A DNA stretch of 64,000 nucleotides from Dryocola sp051297175 (GTDB lineage: Bacteria > Pseudomonadota > Gammaproteobacteria > Enterobacterales > Enterobacteriaceae). The DNA is taken from the NCBI RefSeq assembly GCF_051297175.1, contig NZ_JBINNY010000001.1, forward strand, positions 1 to 64,000. Direction: 5' to 3'. The notes under the pieces are model-generated. The model was not told where the DNA came from. It saw only the letters and a list, made by a program, of their open reading frames with translations, and did no database searches. A program made the translations under genes and the position numbers. This document shows, one piece after another, positions 33,793 through 42,554 of this stretch. Position 1 is the first letter of the stretch, and each line of letters opens with the position of its first letter.

Positions 33793-35187
33793 ATGACAAG
33801 TCAGGTTCTTTCCGCAAAGGAAAAGTTTGGCTATGGACTGGGGGACGCCGCCAGCCATATCGTTTTTGATAACGTCATGATGTACATGATGTTCTTTTAC
33901 ACCGACATCTTCGGTATTCCCGCCGGTTTCGTCGGCACCATGTTCCTGCTGGCCCGCGCGCTGGACGCCATTTCCGACCCGTGCATGGGCCTGATTGCCG
34001 ACCGCACCCGCAGCCGCTGGGGGAAATTCCGCCCGTGGATCCTGTTCGGGGCGATTCCTTTCGGTATCGTCTGCGTATTCGCCTACAGCACGCCTGACCT
34101 TAGCGTAAACGGCAAAATGATTTACGCGGCGGTGACCTACACCCTGCTGACGCTGATGTACACCGTGGTGAACATCCCTTACTGCGCGCTGGGCGGTGTG
34201 ATCACCAACGACCCAACGCAGCGCATCTCGCTCCAGTCCTGGCGCTTCGTGCTGGCGACGGCGGGCGGCATGCTCTCCACCGTGCTGATGATGCCGCTGG
34301 TAAAACTGATTGGCGGCGAAGATAAGGCCTTCGGTTTCCAGGGCGGGATCGCGGTGCTATCCGTAGTCGCGTTTATCATGCTGGCGACCTGCTTCTTCAC
34401 CACCAAAGAGCGCGTGGAAGCGCCGCCGGTCACCACTTCGGCCCGTGAAGACCTGCGTGATATCTGGCAGAACGACCAGTGGCGCATCGTCGGGCTGCTG
34501 ACCATCCTGAATATTATGGCGGTGTGTATCCGCGGCGGCGCGATGATGTATTACGTCACATGGATTCTCGGTTCCCCGCTGATGTTCACCGCGTTCCTTA
34601 CTACCTACTGCGTCGGCAACCTGATCGGCAGCGCCGCCGCCAAGCCGCTTACCGACTGGAAATGCAAGGTCAGCGTCTTCTGGTGGACGAACGCCGCCCT
34701 TGCGGTGCTGAGCTTCGCGATGTTCTTCGTGCCGATGAGCTCCGTCGTCACCATGTTCGTGTTCATCTTCGTGATTGGCGTGCTGCACCAGCTCGTCACG
34801 CCGATCCAGTGGGTCATGATGTCCGACACCGTGGATTACGGCGAGTGGACCAACGGCAAGCGCCTTACCGGCATCAGCTTCGCGGGCACGCTGTTCGTGC
34901 TGAAGCTGGGCCTCGCCATCGGCGGCGCGATGATCGGCTGGATGCTGGCGGGCGGCGGCTACGATGCCAGCGCCGCTTCGCAGAACAGCGCCACCATCAG
35001 CATTATCATCGCGCTGTTCACCATTTTGCCGGGCATTTGCTACCTGATTAGCGCCGTGGTGGCCAAACGCTTCTACACCCTGAAAACCCCGTTCCTGAAG
35101 AAGATTCTCGGCGAACTGGCGGAAGGCGTGCGCCGTAACCAAAAAGATTTTGAAAACGCTCCTGTTTCCAAAGAATTTCAGCAGTAA
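33793..35187 (+). CDS. yicJ: GPH-family glycoside:cation symporter YicJ
   Basis: A 464-residue, 12-helix transporter of the GPH (MelB/XylP-like) family, collinear with E. coli YicJ (about 460). N-terminal signature: GYGLGDAASHIVFDN, LARALDAISDPCMGLIADRTRSRWGKFRPW. It is expected to import an alpha-xyloside such as isoprimeverose for the YicI hydrolase, whose gene begins 11 bp after it in the same operon. Confidence 0.93.
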   Translation: MTSQVLSAKEKFGYGLGDAASHIVFDNVMMYMMFFYTDIFGIPAGFVGTMFLLARALDAISDPCMGLIADRTRSRWGKFRPWILFGAIPFGIVCVFAYSTPDLSVNGKMIYAAVTYTLLTLMYTVVNIPYCALGGVITNDPTQRISLQSWRFVLATAGGMLSTVLMMPLVKLIGGEDKAFGFQGGIAVLSVVAFIMLATCFFTTKERVEAPPVTTSAREDLRDIWQNDQWRIVGLLTILNIMAVCIRGGAMMYYVTWILGSPLMFTAFLTTYCVGNLIGSAAAKPLTDWKCKVSVFWWTNAALAVLSFAMFFVPMSSVVTMFVFIFVIGVLHQLVTPIQWVMMSDTVDYGEWTNGKRLTGISFAGTLFVLKLGLAIGGAMIGWMLAGGGYDASAASQNSATISIIIALFTILPGICYLISAVVAKRFYTLKTPFLKKILGELAEGVRRNQKDFENAPVSKEFQQ

Positions 35188-35198
35188 GAGGATTAGTG

Positions 35199-37523
35199 AT
35201 GAAAATTAGTGACGGTAACTGGCTTATCCAGCCTGGGCTTGCGTTGATTCACCCGATTCAGGTGTTCGACGTGGAGCAAAACGGTAACGAAATGGTGGTG
35301 TACGCGGGCACGAAGGATGTCAGCGAGCGCGGCAACCAGCTTGATACCCCGCTGTTTACGCTGCGATTCTTCTCTCCGCAGGAAGGCATTGTTGGCGTGC
35401 GTATCGAGCACTTCCAGGGCGCGGTAAATAACGGCCCGTACTATCCGCTGAACGTTTTAAACGATGTGAAAGTGTCGATGCAAAACACCGCCGAGTTCGC
35501 CGAGCTGAAAAGCGGCAACCTGAGCGTGCGCGTCACGAAGGGCAACGAATGGGCGCTGGATTTCCTGCGCGGCGGCGAACGCATTACCGGCAGCGCGTTT
35601 AAAAACAACGGCTACGTGCAGGATGCGAATACGGGCCGCACCCACGTGTTCGAACGCCTGGATTTAGGCGTGGGCGAAGCGGTTTACGGCCTCGGCGAAC
35701 GTTTTACCGCGCTGGTGAAAAACGGCCAGACGGTGGAAACCTGGAACCGCGACGGCGGCACCAGCACCGAGCAATCCTACAAAAACATCCCGTTCTACCT
35801 CACCAACCGCGGCTACGGCGTGCTGGTAAACCACCCGGAATGCGTTTCTTTTGAGGTGGGTTCAGAAAAAGTTTCCAAGGTGCAGTTCAGCGTAGAAGGT
35901 GAATACCTAGAATACTTCGTGATTGACGGCCCGACGCCAAAAGCGGTGCTTGACCGTTACACCCGCTTCACCGGCCGCCCGGCGCTGCCGCCGGCCTGGT
36001 CTTTCGGCCTGTGGCTCACCACCTCGTTCACGACCAACTACGACGAGGCGACGGTAAACAGCTTTATCGACGGCATGGCGGAACGCAATCTGCCGCTGCA
36101 CGTTTTCCACTTCGACTGCTTCTGGATGAAGGCCTTCCAGTGGTGCGACTTCGAGTGGGACCCGGTGACCTTCCCGGACCCGGAAGGGATGCTCAAGCGT
36201 CTGAAGGCGAAGGACCTGAAGATCTGCGTGTGGATAAACCCGTATATCGGCCAGAAATCCCCGCTGTTCCGCGAAGGCATGGAGAAAGGCTACCTGCTTA
36301 AGCGCCCGAACGGCGCGGTGTGGCAGTGGGATAAATGGCAGCCGGGGCAGGCGATTGTTGATTTCACCAACCCTGCGGCCTGCGAATGGTACGCCGGGCA
36401 CCTGAAGCGCCTGGTGCGTATGGGCGTGGACTGCTTCAAAACCGACTTTGGCGAGCGCATCCCGACCGACGTGGTGTGGCATGACGGTAGCGATCCGCAG
36501 AAAATGCACAACCATTATGCGTTCATCTATAACGAACTGGTGTGGAACGTGCTCAAACAGGAGCTGGGCGAAGAAGAGGCGGTGCTGTTTGCCCGTTCTG
36601 CTTCCGTGGGCGCGCAGCAGTTCCCGGTTCACTGGGGTGGCGACTGCTACGCCAACTACGAGTCGATGGCGGAAAGTCTGCGCGGCGGTCTGTCGCTCGG
36701 CATGTCCGGCTTCGGGTTCTGGAGCCACGATATCGGCGGGTTTGAGAACACCGCGCCCGCGCACGTTTACAAACGCTGGTGCGCGTTCGGGCTGCTTTCC
36801 AGCCACAGCCGCCTGCACGGCAGCAAATCCTACCGTGTGCCGTGGGCGTACGACGACGAGGCCTGCGACGTGGTGCGCCACTTCACGCAGTGGAAGTCCC
36901 GCATGATGCCGTACCTGTATCGCCAGGCGGCCTACGCGGCGGAGTTCGGCACGCCGATGATGCGTTCCATGATGCTGGAGTTCCCGGACGATCCGGGCTG
37001 CGATTACCTCGACCGCCAGTACATGCTGGGCGAATCCGTAATGGTCGCGCCGGTGTTCAGCGAGGCGGGCGACGTGCAGTTCTACCTGCCGGAAGGCCGC
37101 TGGACGCACCTGTTCAGCAACGTGGAGGCAGGCGGCAGCCGCTGGCATAAAGAGAAGCACGATTTCCAGAGCCTGCCGGTCTACGTGCGTGACAACACGC
37201 TGTTAGCGCTCGGTAACAACGACCAGAAGCCGGACTACGCGTGGCACGAAGGCACACAGTTCCAGCTGTTTAACCTGGACGACGGACGCGAGGCGGTGTG
37301 CGAAGTCCCGGCGGCAGACGGCTCGGTTATCTTCACGCTGAAGGTGAAGCGCGAAGGCAACACGCTAACGGTGCAGGGCGCAGGCCAGGCGAAAGACTGG
37401 ACGCTGTGCCTGCGCAATATCAGCGGCGTGAAGGGCGTGCAGCAGGGCAAGCACGCGGCGGGCGAGCAGGGCGTTGTGGTGACGCCGGAATCCGCTGAGT
37501 CACGTTTGGTCATCGAGCTTTAA
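35199..37523 (+). CDS. yicI: Alpha-xylosidase YicI (GH31)
   Basis: A cytoplasmic GH31 alpha-xylosidase of 774 residues (E. coli 772), which releases xylose from alpha-1,6-linked xylosides. The nucleophile D416 is in CFKTDFGERIP and the acid/base D482 in HWGGDCYANY, at the same numbers as the E. coli enzyme. Its ATG overlaps an in-frame GTG directly before it; GAGG at 35188 suits either. Second gene of yicJI. The sequence is closest to E. coli through the catalytic core and diverges at the last 30 residues. Confidence 0.95.
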   Translation: MKISDGNWLIQPGLALIHPIQVFDVEQNGNEMVVYAGTKDVSERGNQLDTPLFTLRFFSPQEGIVGVRIEHFQGAVNNGPYYPLNVLNDVKVSMQNTAEFAELKSGNLSVRVTKGNEWALDFLRGGERITGSAFKNNGYVQDANTGRTHVFERLDLGVGEAVYGLGERFTALVKNGQTVETWNRDGGTSTEQSYKNIPFYLTNRGYGVLVNHPECVSFEVGSEKVSKVQFSVEGEYLEYFVIDGPTPKAVLDRYTRFTGRPALPPAWSFGLWLTTSFTTNYDEATVNSFIDGMAERNLPLHVFHFDCFWMKAFQWCDFEWDPVTFPDPEGMLKRLKAKDLKICVWINPYIGQKSPLFREGMEKGYLLKRPNGAVWQWDKWQPGQAIVDFTNPAACEWYAGHLKRLVRMGVDCFKTDFGERIPTDVVWHDGSDPQKMHNHYAFIYNELVWNVLKQELGEEEAVLFARSASVGAQQFPVHWGGDCYANYESMAESLRGGLSLGMSGFGFWSHDIGGFENTAPAHVYKRWCAFGLLSSHSRLHGSKSYRVPWAYDDEACDVVRHFTQWKSRMMPYLYRQAAYAAEFGTPMMRSMMLEFPDDPGCDYLDRQYMLGESVMVAPVFSEAGDVQFYLPEGRWTHLFSNVEAGGSRWHKEKHDFQSLPVYVRDNTLLALGNNDQKPDYAWHEGTQFQLFNLDDGREAVCEVPAADGSVIFTLKVKREGNTLTVQGAGQAKDWTLCLRNISGVKGVQQGKHAAGEQGVVVTPESAESRLVIEL

Positions 37524-37529
37524 TTTTCC

Positions 37530-37609
37530 CCCTCACCCTCACCCTCTCACCCAGGAAAGAGAACCGTATGGTTTTCTCCCTCTCCTGGGGGAGAGGGCCG
37601 GGGTGAGGG
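37530..37609. repeat. Long GC-rich inverted repeat
   Basis: Arms ccctcacc / ggtgaggg, ccctctc / gagaggg and cccagga / tcctggg form a long imperfect cruciform or RNA stem just after yicI. Similar CCCTCACCC...GGGTGAGGG stem-loops are dispersed in gammaproteobacterial genomes. It may end or stabilise the yicJI mRNA. Confidence 0.7.
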
Positions 37610-37718
37610 CATTCCCGCCTTACTCAAAATCTTCCTTACCCCTCGCAATACACATTAACAATCTGTTGTGCTTCCACGGGCTACAATCGCCCTCACTTTT
37701 AAAAGGGGATTTGCCACC

Positions 37719-37940
37719 ATGAAAAAATTATTCGCCGTTATGCTGCTGGGCACCGTTGCGCTGTCCGTTACCGCCTGTTCAAGCGACTACGTGATGTCCA
37801 CCAAGAATGGCGACATGATCGTCACGCACGGCAAACCGGAAATCGACAAAGACACCGGCCTGACGCGCTACACCGACCAGCAGGGCAACGACCGCCAGAT
37901 TAACAGCAACGAAATCGTGCAGATGATTAAGAAGGACTGA
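37719..37940 (+). CDS. YgdI/YgdR-family small lipoprotein (DUF903)
   Basis: A 73-residue lipoprotein precursor. The signal MKKLFAVMLLGTVALSVTAC gives Cys20 as the lipid anchor. The SH3-like DUF903 core has YVMSTKNGDMIVTHGKPEIDKDTGLTRYTDQQGN. Several paralogues occur in enterobacteria; which one this is cannot be told. Own AAGGGGA ribosome site; it sits alone between yicI and glnG. Confidence 0.85.
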   Translation: MKKLFAVMLLGTVALSVTACSSDYVMSTKNGDMIVTHGKPEIDKDTGLTRYTDQQGNDRQINSNEIVQMIKKD

Positions 37941-38000
37941 TAGCTTTTGGGGGGATAAAACGTATTGCGCTGCGATGCGTAGTGTCGACCTGAAGTTATA

Positions 38001-38033
38001 GGGTGGATAGGCAGCCGCGCTATCCACCGTTTT
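38001..38033 (+). terminator. Palindromic unit acting as terminator
   Basis: ggtggatag...ctatccacc, a variant of the GGTGGATAAGCG-type unit, followed by GTTTTTC. It lies between the lipoprotein gene and the convergent glnG. Confidence 0.6.
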
Positions 38034-38034
38034 T

Positions 38035-39447
38035 CTATTCCATTCCCAGCTCTTTGAGCTTGCGTGTCAGGGTATTTCGCCCCCAGCCCAGCAGGCGTGC
38101 GGCTTCCTGCTTGTGCCCCTGCGTGTGGCGCAGAGCGGTCGTCAGCAAGGTACGCTCCATTTCCGGCTGCGCTTCAGAGAGCAGGTTTTGATGACCGGAA
38201 CGCAGCGCGCGGTCGGCCCACTGCGCCAGCAGCGTTGCCCAGTGGTCCGGCAGCGTTTGCGTCGTCCCGCTTTCAGGCACGGTCGTTTCAAACAGCTCGC
38301 TCGGCAGATCCTGAATCAGCACTTCCTGACCTGCGGCCATAACGGTCAGCCAGCGGCAGGTGTTTTCGAGCTGGCGAACGTTGCCCGGCCACGCCAGACG
38401 AGTCAGCGCGTTCTCCGTTTCCGGGTGCAGAAGCTTGGCTTCTACGCCCAGCTCGCGGGCCGCAACCTGTAAGAAGTGGCGAGCCAGACGCGGTATGTCC
38501 TCGCGGCGTTCGCGCAGCGGCGGCAGATGCACGCGGATGACGTTCAGGCGGTGGAACAAATCCTCGCGGAATTTCCCTTCCTGCACGCGCAGCTCGAGGT
38601 TCTGGTGGGTCGCCGCAATAATACGCACGTCGACTTTCACCGGCGCATAGCCGCCAACGCGATAAAACTGGCCGTCGGCCAGCACGCGCAGCAGGCGGGT
38701 TTGCACGTCCAGCGGCATATCGCCGATTTCATCGAGGAACAGCGTGCCGCCGTCGGCCTGTTCAAAGCGCCCCTGGCGAATCTGGTTCGCGCCGGTAAAC
38801 GCGCCTTTCTCATGGCCAAACAGCTCGGATTCAATCAAATCCTTAGGAATTGCCGCCATGTTCAGTGCAATAAAGGGTGATTTCGCGCGCGGGCTGTGAC
38901 GATGCAGCGCATGGGCGACCAGCTCTTTACCCGTGCCGGATTCACCGTTGATCAACACGCTGATGGACGAGCGCGACAGCCTGCCGATGATGCGGAAGAC
39001 ATCCTGCATGGCGGGCGCTTCGCCGATGATATCGGTGGTTGGCCCATTCACCTGCACGTTGCGCGGCTGCTGCTGTTCCTGATAGTGGCTGATGGCGCGC
39101 TCAACGAGGGCGACGGCCTCGTCGATATCAAACGGCTTGGGCAGGTAGTCGAACGCGCCCTGCTGATAGGCGCTGACCGCCGCGTCCAAATCCGAATGCG
39201 CGGTCATTATGATGACCGGAAGCATCGGGTGGCGCTGTTTGATCTGTTTTAGCAGCGCCAGCCCGTCCATGCCCGGCATACGTATGTCGGACAGCAGAAC
39301 GTCCGGCGTTTTGGTGGCAAGCGCGTCTAAGACCTCCGCGCCGCTCTCAAAGGCGGTACAGATTAAACCTGCTCCGGTCAGCGCGCGTTCCAGCACCCAA
39401 CGGATGGAGCTATCGTCATCAACGATCCAAACTATCCCTCGTTGCAT
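38035..39447 (-). CDS. glnG: Nitrogen response regulator NtrC (GlnG)
   Basis: A 470-residue sigma-54 enhancer-binding protein (E. coli about 469). The receiver domain has the phospho-acceptor D54 in LLSDIRMPGMDG. The AAA+ domain has Walker A GESGTGKE and the sigma-54-contacting GAFTGA loop. The C-terminal Fis-type HTH ends LLGWGRNTLTRKLKELGME. It is phosphorylated by GlnL during nitrogen limitation. Last gene of glnA-glnL-glnG; 8 bp separate it from glnL. Confidence 0.98.
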   Translation of the reverse strand: MQRGIVWIVDDDSSIRWVLERALTGAGLICTAFESGAEVLDALATKTPDVLLSDIRMPGMDGLALLKQIKQRHPMLPVIIMTAHSDLDAAVSAYQQGAFDYLPKPFDIDEAVALVERAISHYQEQQQPRNVQVNGPTTDIIGEAPAMQDVFRIIGRLSRSSISVLINGESGTGKELVAHALHRHSPRAKSPFIALNMAAIPKDLIESELFGHEKGAFTGANQIRQGRFEQADGGTLFLDEIGDMPLDVQTRLLRVLADGQFYRVGGYAPVKVDVRIIAATHQNLELRVQEGKFREDLFHRLNVIRVHLPPLRERREDIPRLARHFLQVAARELGVEAKLLHPETENALTRLAWPGNVRQLENTCRWLTVMAAGQEVLIQDLPSELFETTVPESGTTQTLPDHWATLLAQWADRALRSGHQNLLSEAQPEMERTLLTTALRHTQGHKQEAARLLGWGRNTLTRKLKELGME

Positions 39448-39455
39448 ACAAACCT

Positions 39456-40505
39456 CTACTTACGAATAGGCAGGTAAACGGAAAACTCGGTATGACCTGG
39501 CCAACTGTTGAATTCGATTTTCCCCGAATGCTGATCGATCAGGCTGCGTGCGATGGACAGGCCGAGGCCGGTTCCTCCTTCGCGCCCGCTCACCATCGGG
39601 TAGAACAGCGTGTCCTGAAGCGCGGCCGGGATGCCGGGGCCGTTATCTTCAACGTCTATGCGTGCAGTAAGGCGGTAGCGCATACCGTGCAGCGTTAGCT
39701 GGAAGGCGGTGCGGGTGCGCAGGACGATTTCGCCCCCGTCGCTGCCCAGCGCCTGCAGCGCATTGCGCACGATATTCAGCAAAACCTGCTCGATTTGGTC
39801 CGGATCGTGAGCAAACTCCGGCAGGCTTGGGTCGTAGTCCCGTACCAGCGTGACGTTCCCCGGCAGCTCCATAGAAACCAGCTGCATAACGCGCTCGGTG
39901 ACTTTATGAATGCTTTCCGTTACGTGCATCCCCGGCTGCTGCGGGCCTAGCAACCTGTCGACCAGATTACGCAGGCGGTCTGCCTGCTCGATAATCACTT
40001 TGGTGTATTCCGTCAGCGACGGGTCTGGCAGGGCTTTAGCCAGCAGCTGCGCCGCGCCGCGCAATCCGCCGAGCGGGTTTTTAATCTCGTGTGCAAGCCC
40101 GCGAACCAGGTCGCGCGCGGCGATCTGCTGGGCATGCTGAAGCTGTTCCTGGCTTAGGCGACGCTGGTTGTCCATCGGCGCCATTTCCATCAGGATTAAC
40201 CCATCCGGCAGCCGCTGCGCCGTCAGCGAGAGAATATGGGAACGGCCGTCAATCACCAGCGTGACTTCGTTATCGGTAAATCCCTGGCCTGCAATCAGGC
40301 TTTCCTGCATTAAGGCGATGTTCAGCGAGAAATAGCTCAACAGGTCCGGCAGGGGCGTGCCGTAGAGCTTGCGGGAACTTTGGGCCAGCAGCTGCTGCGC
40401 CGCCGGGTTCGCGTAATGAACCGCCAGCTCGTCATCCACGAGCAGGATGCTGTTGATTAAGGAATTCAGGATCTGCCCAGCATCGGGCAGCGTGCCAGTT
40501 GCCAT
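39456..40505 (-). CDS. glnL: Nitrogen sensor kinase/phosphatase NtrB (GlnL)
   Basis: The 349 residues equal E. coli GlnL. An N-terminal PAS domain (about 10-115) is followed by the phospho-accepting His139 in RGLAHEIKNPLGG, the N box and the G boxes DNGPGIP and GGTGLGLSIA. PII (GlnB) switches it between NtrC kinase and phosphatase. Its own promoter region carries an NtrC box and, further up, an ERIC element and the glnA terminator. Confidence 0.98.
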   Translation of the reverse strand: MATGTLPDAGQILNSLINSILLVDDELAVHYANPAAQQLLAQSSRKLYGTPLPDLLSYFSLNIALMQESLIAGQGFTDNEVTLVIDGRSHILSLTAQRLPDGLILMEMAPMDNQRRLSQEQLQHAQQIAARDLVRGLAHEIKNPLGGLRGAAQLLAKALPDPSLTEYTKVIIEQADRLRNLVDRLLGPQQPGMHVTESIHKVTERVMQLVSMELPGNVTLVRDYDPSLPEFAHDPDQIEQVLLNIVRNALQALGSDGGEIVLRTRTAFQLTLHGMRYRLTARIDVEDNGPGIPAALQDTLFYPMVSGREGGTGLGLSIARSLIDQHSGKIEFNSWPGHTEFSVYLPIRK

Positions 40506-40523
40506 ACAGCAGTCTCCGGGTTA

Positions 40524-40540
40524 TGCACTATGTTGGTGCA
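40524..40540. promoter_or_regulatory. NtrC box at the glnL promoter
   Basis: TGCACTATGTTGGTGCA matches TGCACYA-N3-TGGTGCA exactly. It lies 19 bp upstream of the glnL start. In E. coli, NtrC bound at glnLp represses this internal promoter. Confidence 0.88.
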
Positions 40541-40591
40541 TTATAGTGGTTGGCGCGTAAAAAGCCTTGCTATTGCTGGTTGTTAGCGGTG

Positions 40592-40616
40592 AAAAAAGCC
40601 CATCCGAAGATGGGCT
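40592..40616 (-). terminator. glnA terminator
   Basis: On the glnA strand agcccatc-ttcg-gatgggct followed by six T. An extra-stable UUCG tetraloop closes the stem. Read-through supplies part of the glnLG mRNA, and in E. coli the glnA 3' end also yields the GlnZ small RNA. Confidence 0.92.
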
Positions 40617-40624
40617 GAAAGTTT

Positions 40625-40752
40625 CCACGGCAACAAAATCTTCCACGTCTTTCTTACCGCAGCCGTGTTGGCTGCCTTTGCTCACCCCAGTCACAGAGTT
40701 ATCTATGCTCCTGGGGATTCGCTCAGTTGCCGCCTTGCTGCGGCAAGAAATC
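40625..40752. repeat. ERIC element within the glnA-glnL gap
   Basis: ctcaccccagtcacagagtt and tatgctcctggggattcgct form the ERIC core; outer arms ttgccgcct... and cgtgttggctgc are diverged. It lies between the glnA stop and the glnA terminator, so it is transcribed as part of the glnA 3' untranslated region. Confidence 0.8.
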
Positions 40753-40770
40753 CGCTGAGTATTATTTTTC

Positions 40771-42180
40771 TTAAACGCTGTAGTACAGCTCAAACTCTAC
40801 CGGGTGCGGCGTCATGCGCACGCGGTCATTTTCTTCGATACGCAGAGCGATGTAGGCATCGATCGCATCGTCAGTGAATACGCCACCGGCGGTCAGGAAT
40901 TCGCGGTCCTGGTCCAGCGCGTTGAGTGCTTCTTCCAGAGAGCCTGCAACCTGTGGGATCTCTTTCGCTTCTTCCGGCGGCAGGTCATACAGGTTTTTGT
41001 CCATCGCTTCGCCCGGATGGATTTTGTTCTTAATGCCGTCGAGGCCTGCCATCAGCAGCGCCGCGAAGCACAGGTATGGGTTAGCAGCCGGGTCCGGGAA
41101 GCGCACTTCAATACGGCGAGCTTTCGGAGAAGCAACCACTGGAATACGGATAGAAGCAGAACGGTTACGGGCAGAGTAAGCCAGCATAACAGGCGCTTCG
41201 TAACCCGGGACCAGACGCTTGTAGGAGTTGGTCGTTGGGTTAGACAGGGCGTTGATCGCCTTAGCGTGTTTGATGACGCCGCCGATGTAGTACAGCGCCT
41301 GCTCGGACAGACCCGCGTATTTATCACCTGCGAACAGGTTCACGCCGTTCTTGGACAGGGACATGTGGCAGTGCATACCGGAACCGTTATCGCCAAACAT
41401 TGGTTTTGGCATGAAGGTCGCAGTTTTGCCGTAAGCGTGGGCAACGTTGTGCACGACGTATTTGTAGATCTGAATTTCGTCCGCTTTTTTGGTCATGGTG
41501 TTGAAGCGGGTAGCCACTTCGTTCTGACCAGCCGTCGCCACTTCGTGGTGGTGAGCTTCAACAACCAGGCCCATCTGCTCCATGGTCAGACACATCGCAG
41601 AACGCAGGTCCTGAGCGGAGTCAACCGGTGGCACCGGGAAGTAGCCGCCTTTTACTGCTGGACGGTGGCCTTTGTTGCCGCCTTCGTATTTGGTGCCGGT
41701 GTTCCATGCGCCTTCGATATCATCGATAGCAACGTGGGAGCCGGAGATAGAGCTGCCGAAACGGATATCGTCGAACAGGAAGAACTCTGGTTCTGGCCCG
41801 AACAGCACGGTATCAGCAAGACCGGTAGAGCGCAGGTAGTCTTCAGCACGTTTAGCGATGGAGCGCGGGTCGCGGTCATAGCCTTGTAAAGTGCCTGGCT
41901 CAAGAATGTCACAACGAATAATCAGGGTAGAGTCAGCGAAGAACGGGTCGATGACGGCGGTAGACGCGTCTGGCATCAGAACCATGTCGGATTCGTTGAT
42001 GCCTTTCCAGCCGCCAATTGAGGAGCCGTCAAACATTTTGCCTTCTTCGAAGAATTCGGCATTTACCTGATGAGCAGGGATTGTGACGTGCTGTTCTTTA
42101 CCTTTGGTGTCAGTGAAGCGCAAATCAACAAATTTCACTTCATGCTCATTCAGCATCGTCAAAACGTGTTCAGCGGACAT
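40771..42180 (-). CDS. glnA: Glutamine synthetase, type I
   Basis: A dodecameric enzyme joining ammonia and glutamate with ATP. The 469 residues equal E. coli. Motifs: FDGSSIGGWKGINESD, the ATP-binding KPMFGDNGSGMHCHMS, the glutamate-binding NRSASIRIP and the adenylylation site Tyr in KNLYDLPPEE. The ATG giving MSAEHVL is used; 8 more in-frame codons upstream are not conserved. It heads glnALG and is controlled from a long upstream region with sigma-54, NtrC and CRP sites. Confidence 0.98.
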   Translation of the reverse strand: MSAEHVLTMLNEHEVKFVDLRFTDTKGKEQHVTIPAHQVNAEFFEEGKMFDGSSIGGWKGINESDMVLMPDASTAVIDPFFADSTLIIRCDILEPGTLQGYDRDPRSIAKRAEDYLRSTGLADTVLFGPEPEFFLFDDIRFGSSISGSHVAIDDIEGAWNTGTKYEGGNKGHRPAVKGGYFPVPPVDSAQDLRSAMCLTMEQMGLVVEAHHHEVATAGQNEVATRFNTMTKKADEIQIYKYVVHNVAHAYGKTATFMPKPMFGDNGSGMHCHMSLSKNGVNLFAGDKYAGLSEQALYYIGGVIKHAKAINALSNPTTNSYKRLVPGYEAPVMLAYSARNRSASIRIPVVASPKARRIEVRFPDPAANPYLCFAALLMAGLDGIKNKIHPGEAMDKNLYDLPPEEAKEIPQVAGSLEEALNALDQDREFLTAGGVFTDDAIDAYIALRIEENDRVRMTPHPVEFELYYSV

Positions 42181-42266
42181 ACTTAACTCTCCCGGATTAA
42201 TCATTGTGTCGTGGCAACGAGGTGTTCTAACTTTCTTAATTTGGCTTTTCGCCCTGATTTCTATAA

Positions 42267-42283
42267 AGCGAAATCTGTGCCAA
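42267..42283 (-). promoter_or_regulatory. Sigma-54 promoter glnAp2
   Basis: On the glnA strand TTGGCACAGATTTCGCT gives the -24 GG and -12 GC elements (TGGCAC-N5-TTCGCT), about 90 bp before the glnA ATG, as in E. coli glnAp2. Confidence 0.92.
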
Positions 42284-42313
42284 CTTTTAAATCACCCCAA
42301 AAAGGCGTTATCA

Positions 42314-42404
42314 TGCGCGGTATAGTGCAAAAGGGCTGCACCACGATGGATAACTTGCACCAATATAGTGCTTCGGTGTGAAATCTGGGCACCATATTGG
42401 TGCA
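42314..42404. promoter_or_regulatory. NtrC enhancer sites upstream of glnA
   Basis: Strong boxes are TGCACCAATATAGTGC (42356-42371) and GGCACCATATTGGTGCA (42388-42404). A weaker TGCGCGGTATAGTGCA is at 42314-42329, nearer the promoter. Two strong distal sites plus weak proximal ones reproduce the E. coli glnA enhancer design. Confidence 0.88.
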
Positions 42405-42433
42405 ATTTACGTTATGAATCCCTTTTTAGCTCC

Positions 42434-42447
42434 GTGAAAGCGATCAC
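42434..42447. promoter_or_regulatory. CRP site between glnA and typA
   Basis: GTGA-aagcga-TCAC fits the CRP core GTGA-N6-TCAC. It lies in the glnA/typA divergent gap, where E. coli has the CRP-dependent glnAp1. Confidence 0.65.
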
Positions 42448-42554
42448 AAACCCTTACTTTCAGTATTGTTTGTAAAGGTTCTTTGTGATCCTGTTCTGTC
42501 CTTCGATTAATACGTGTACAATAACGCGCTATTTCTAATGCCTGAGGCAAAGTT

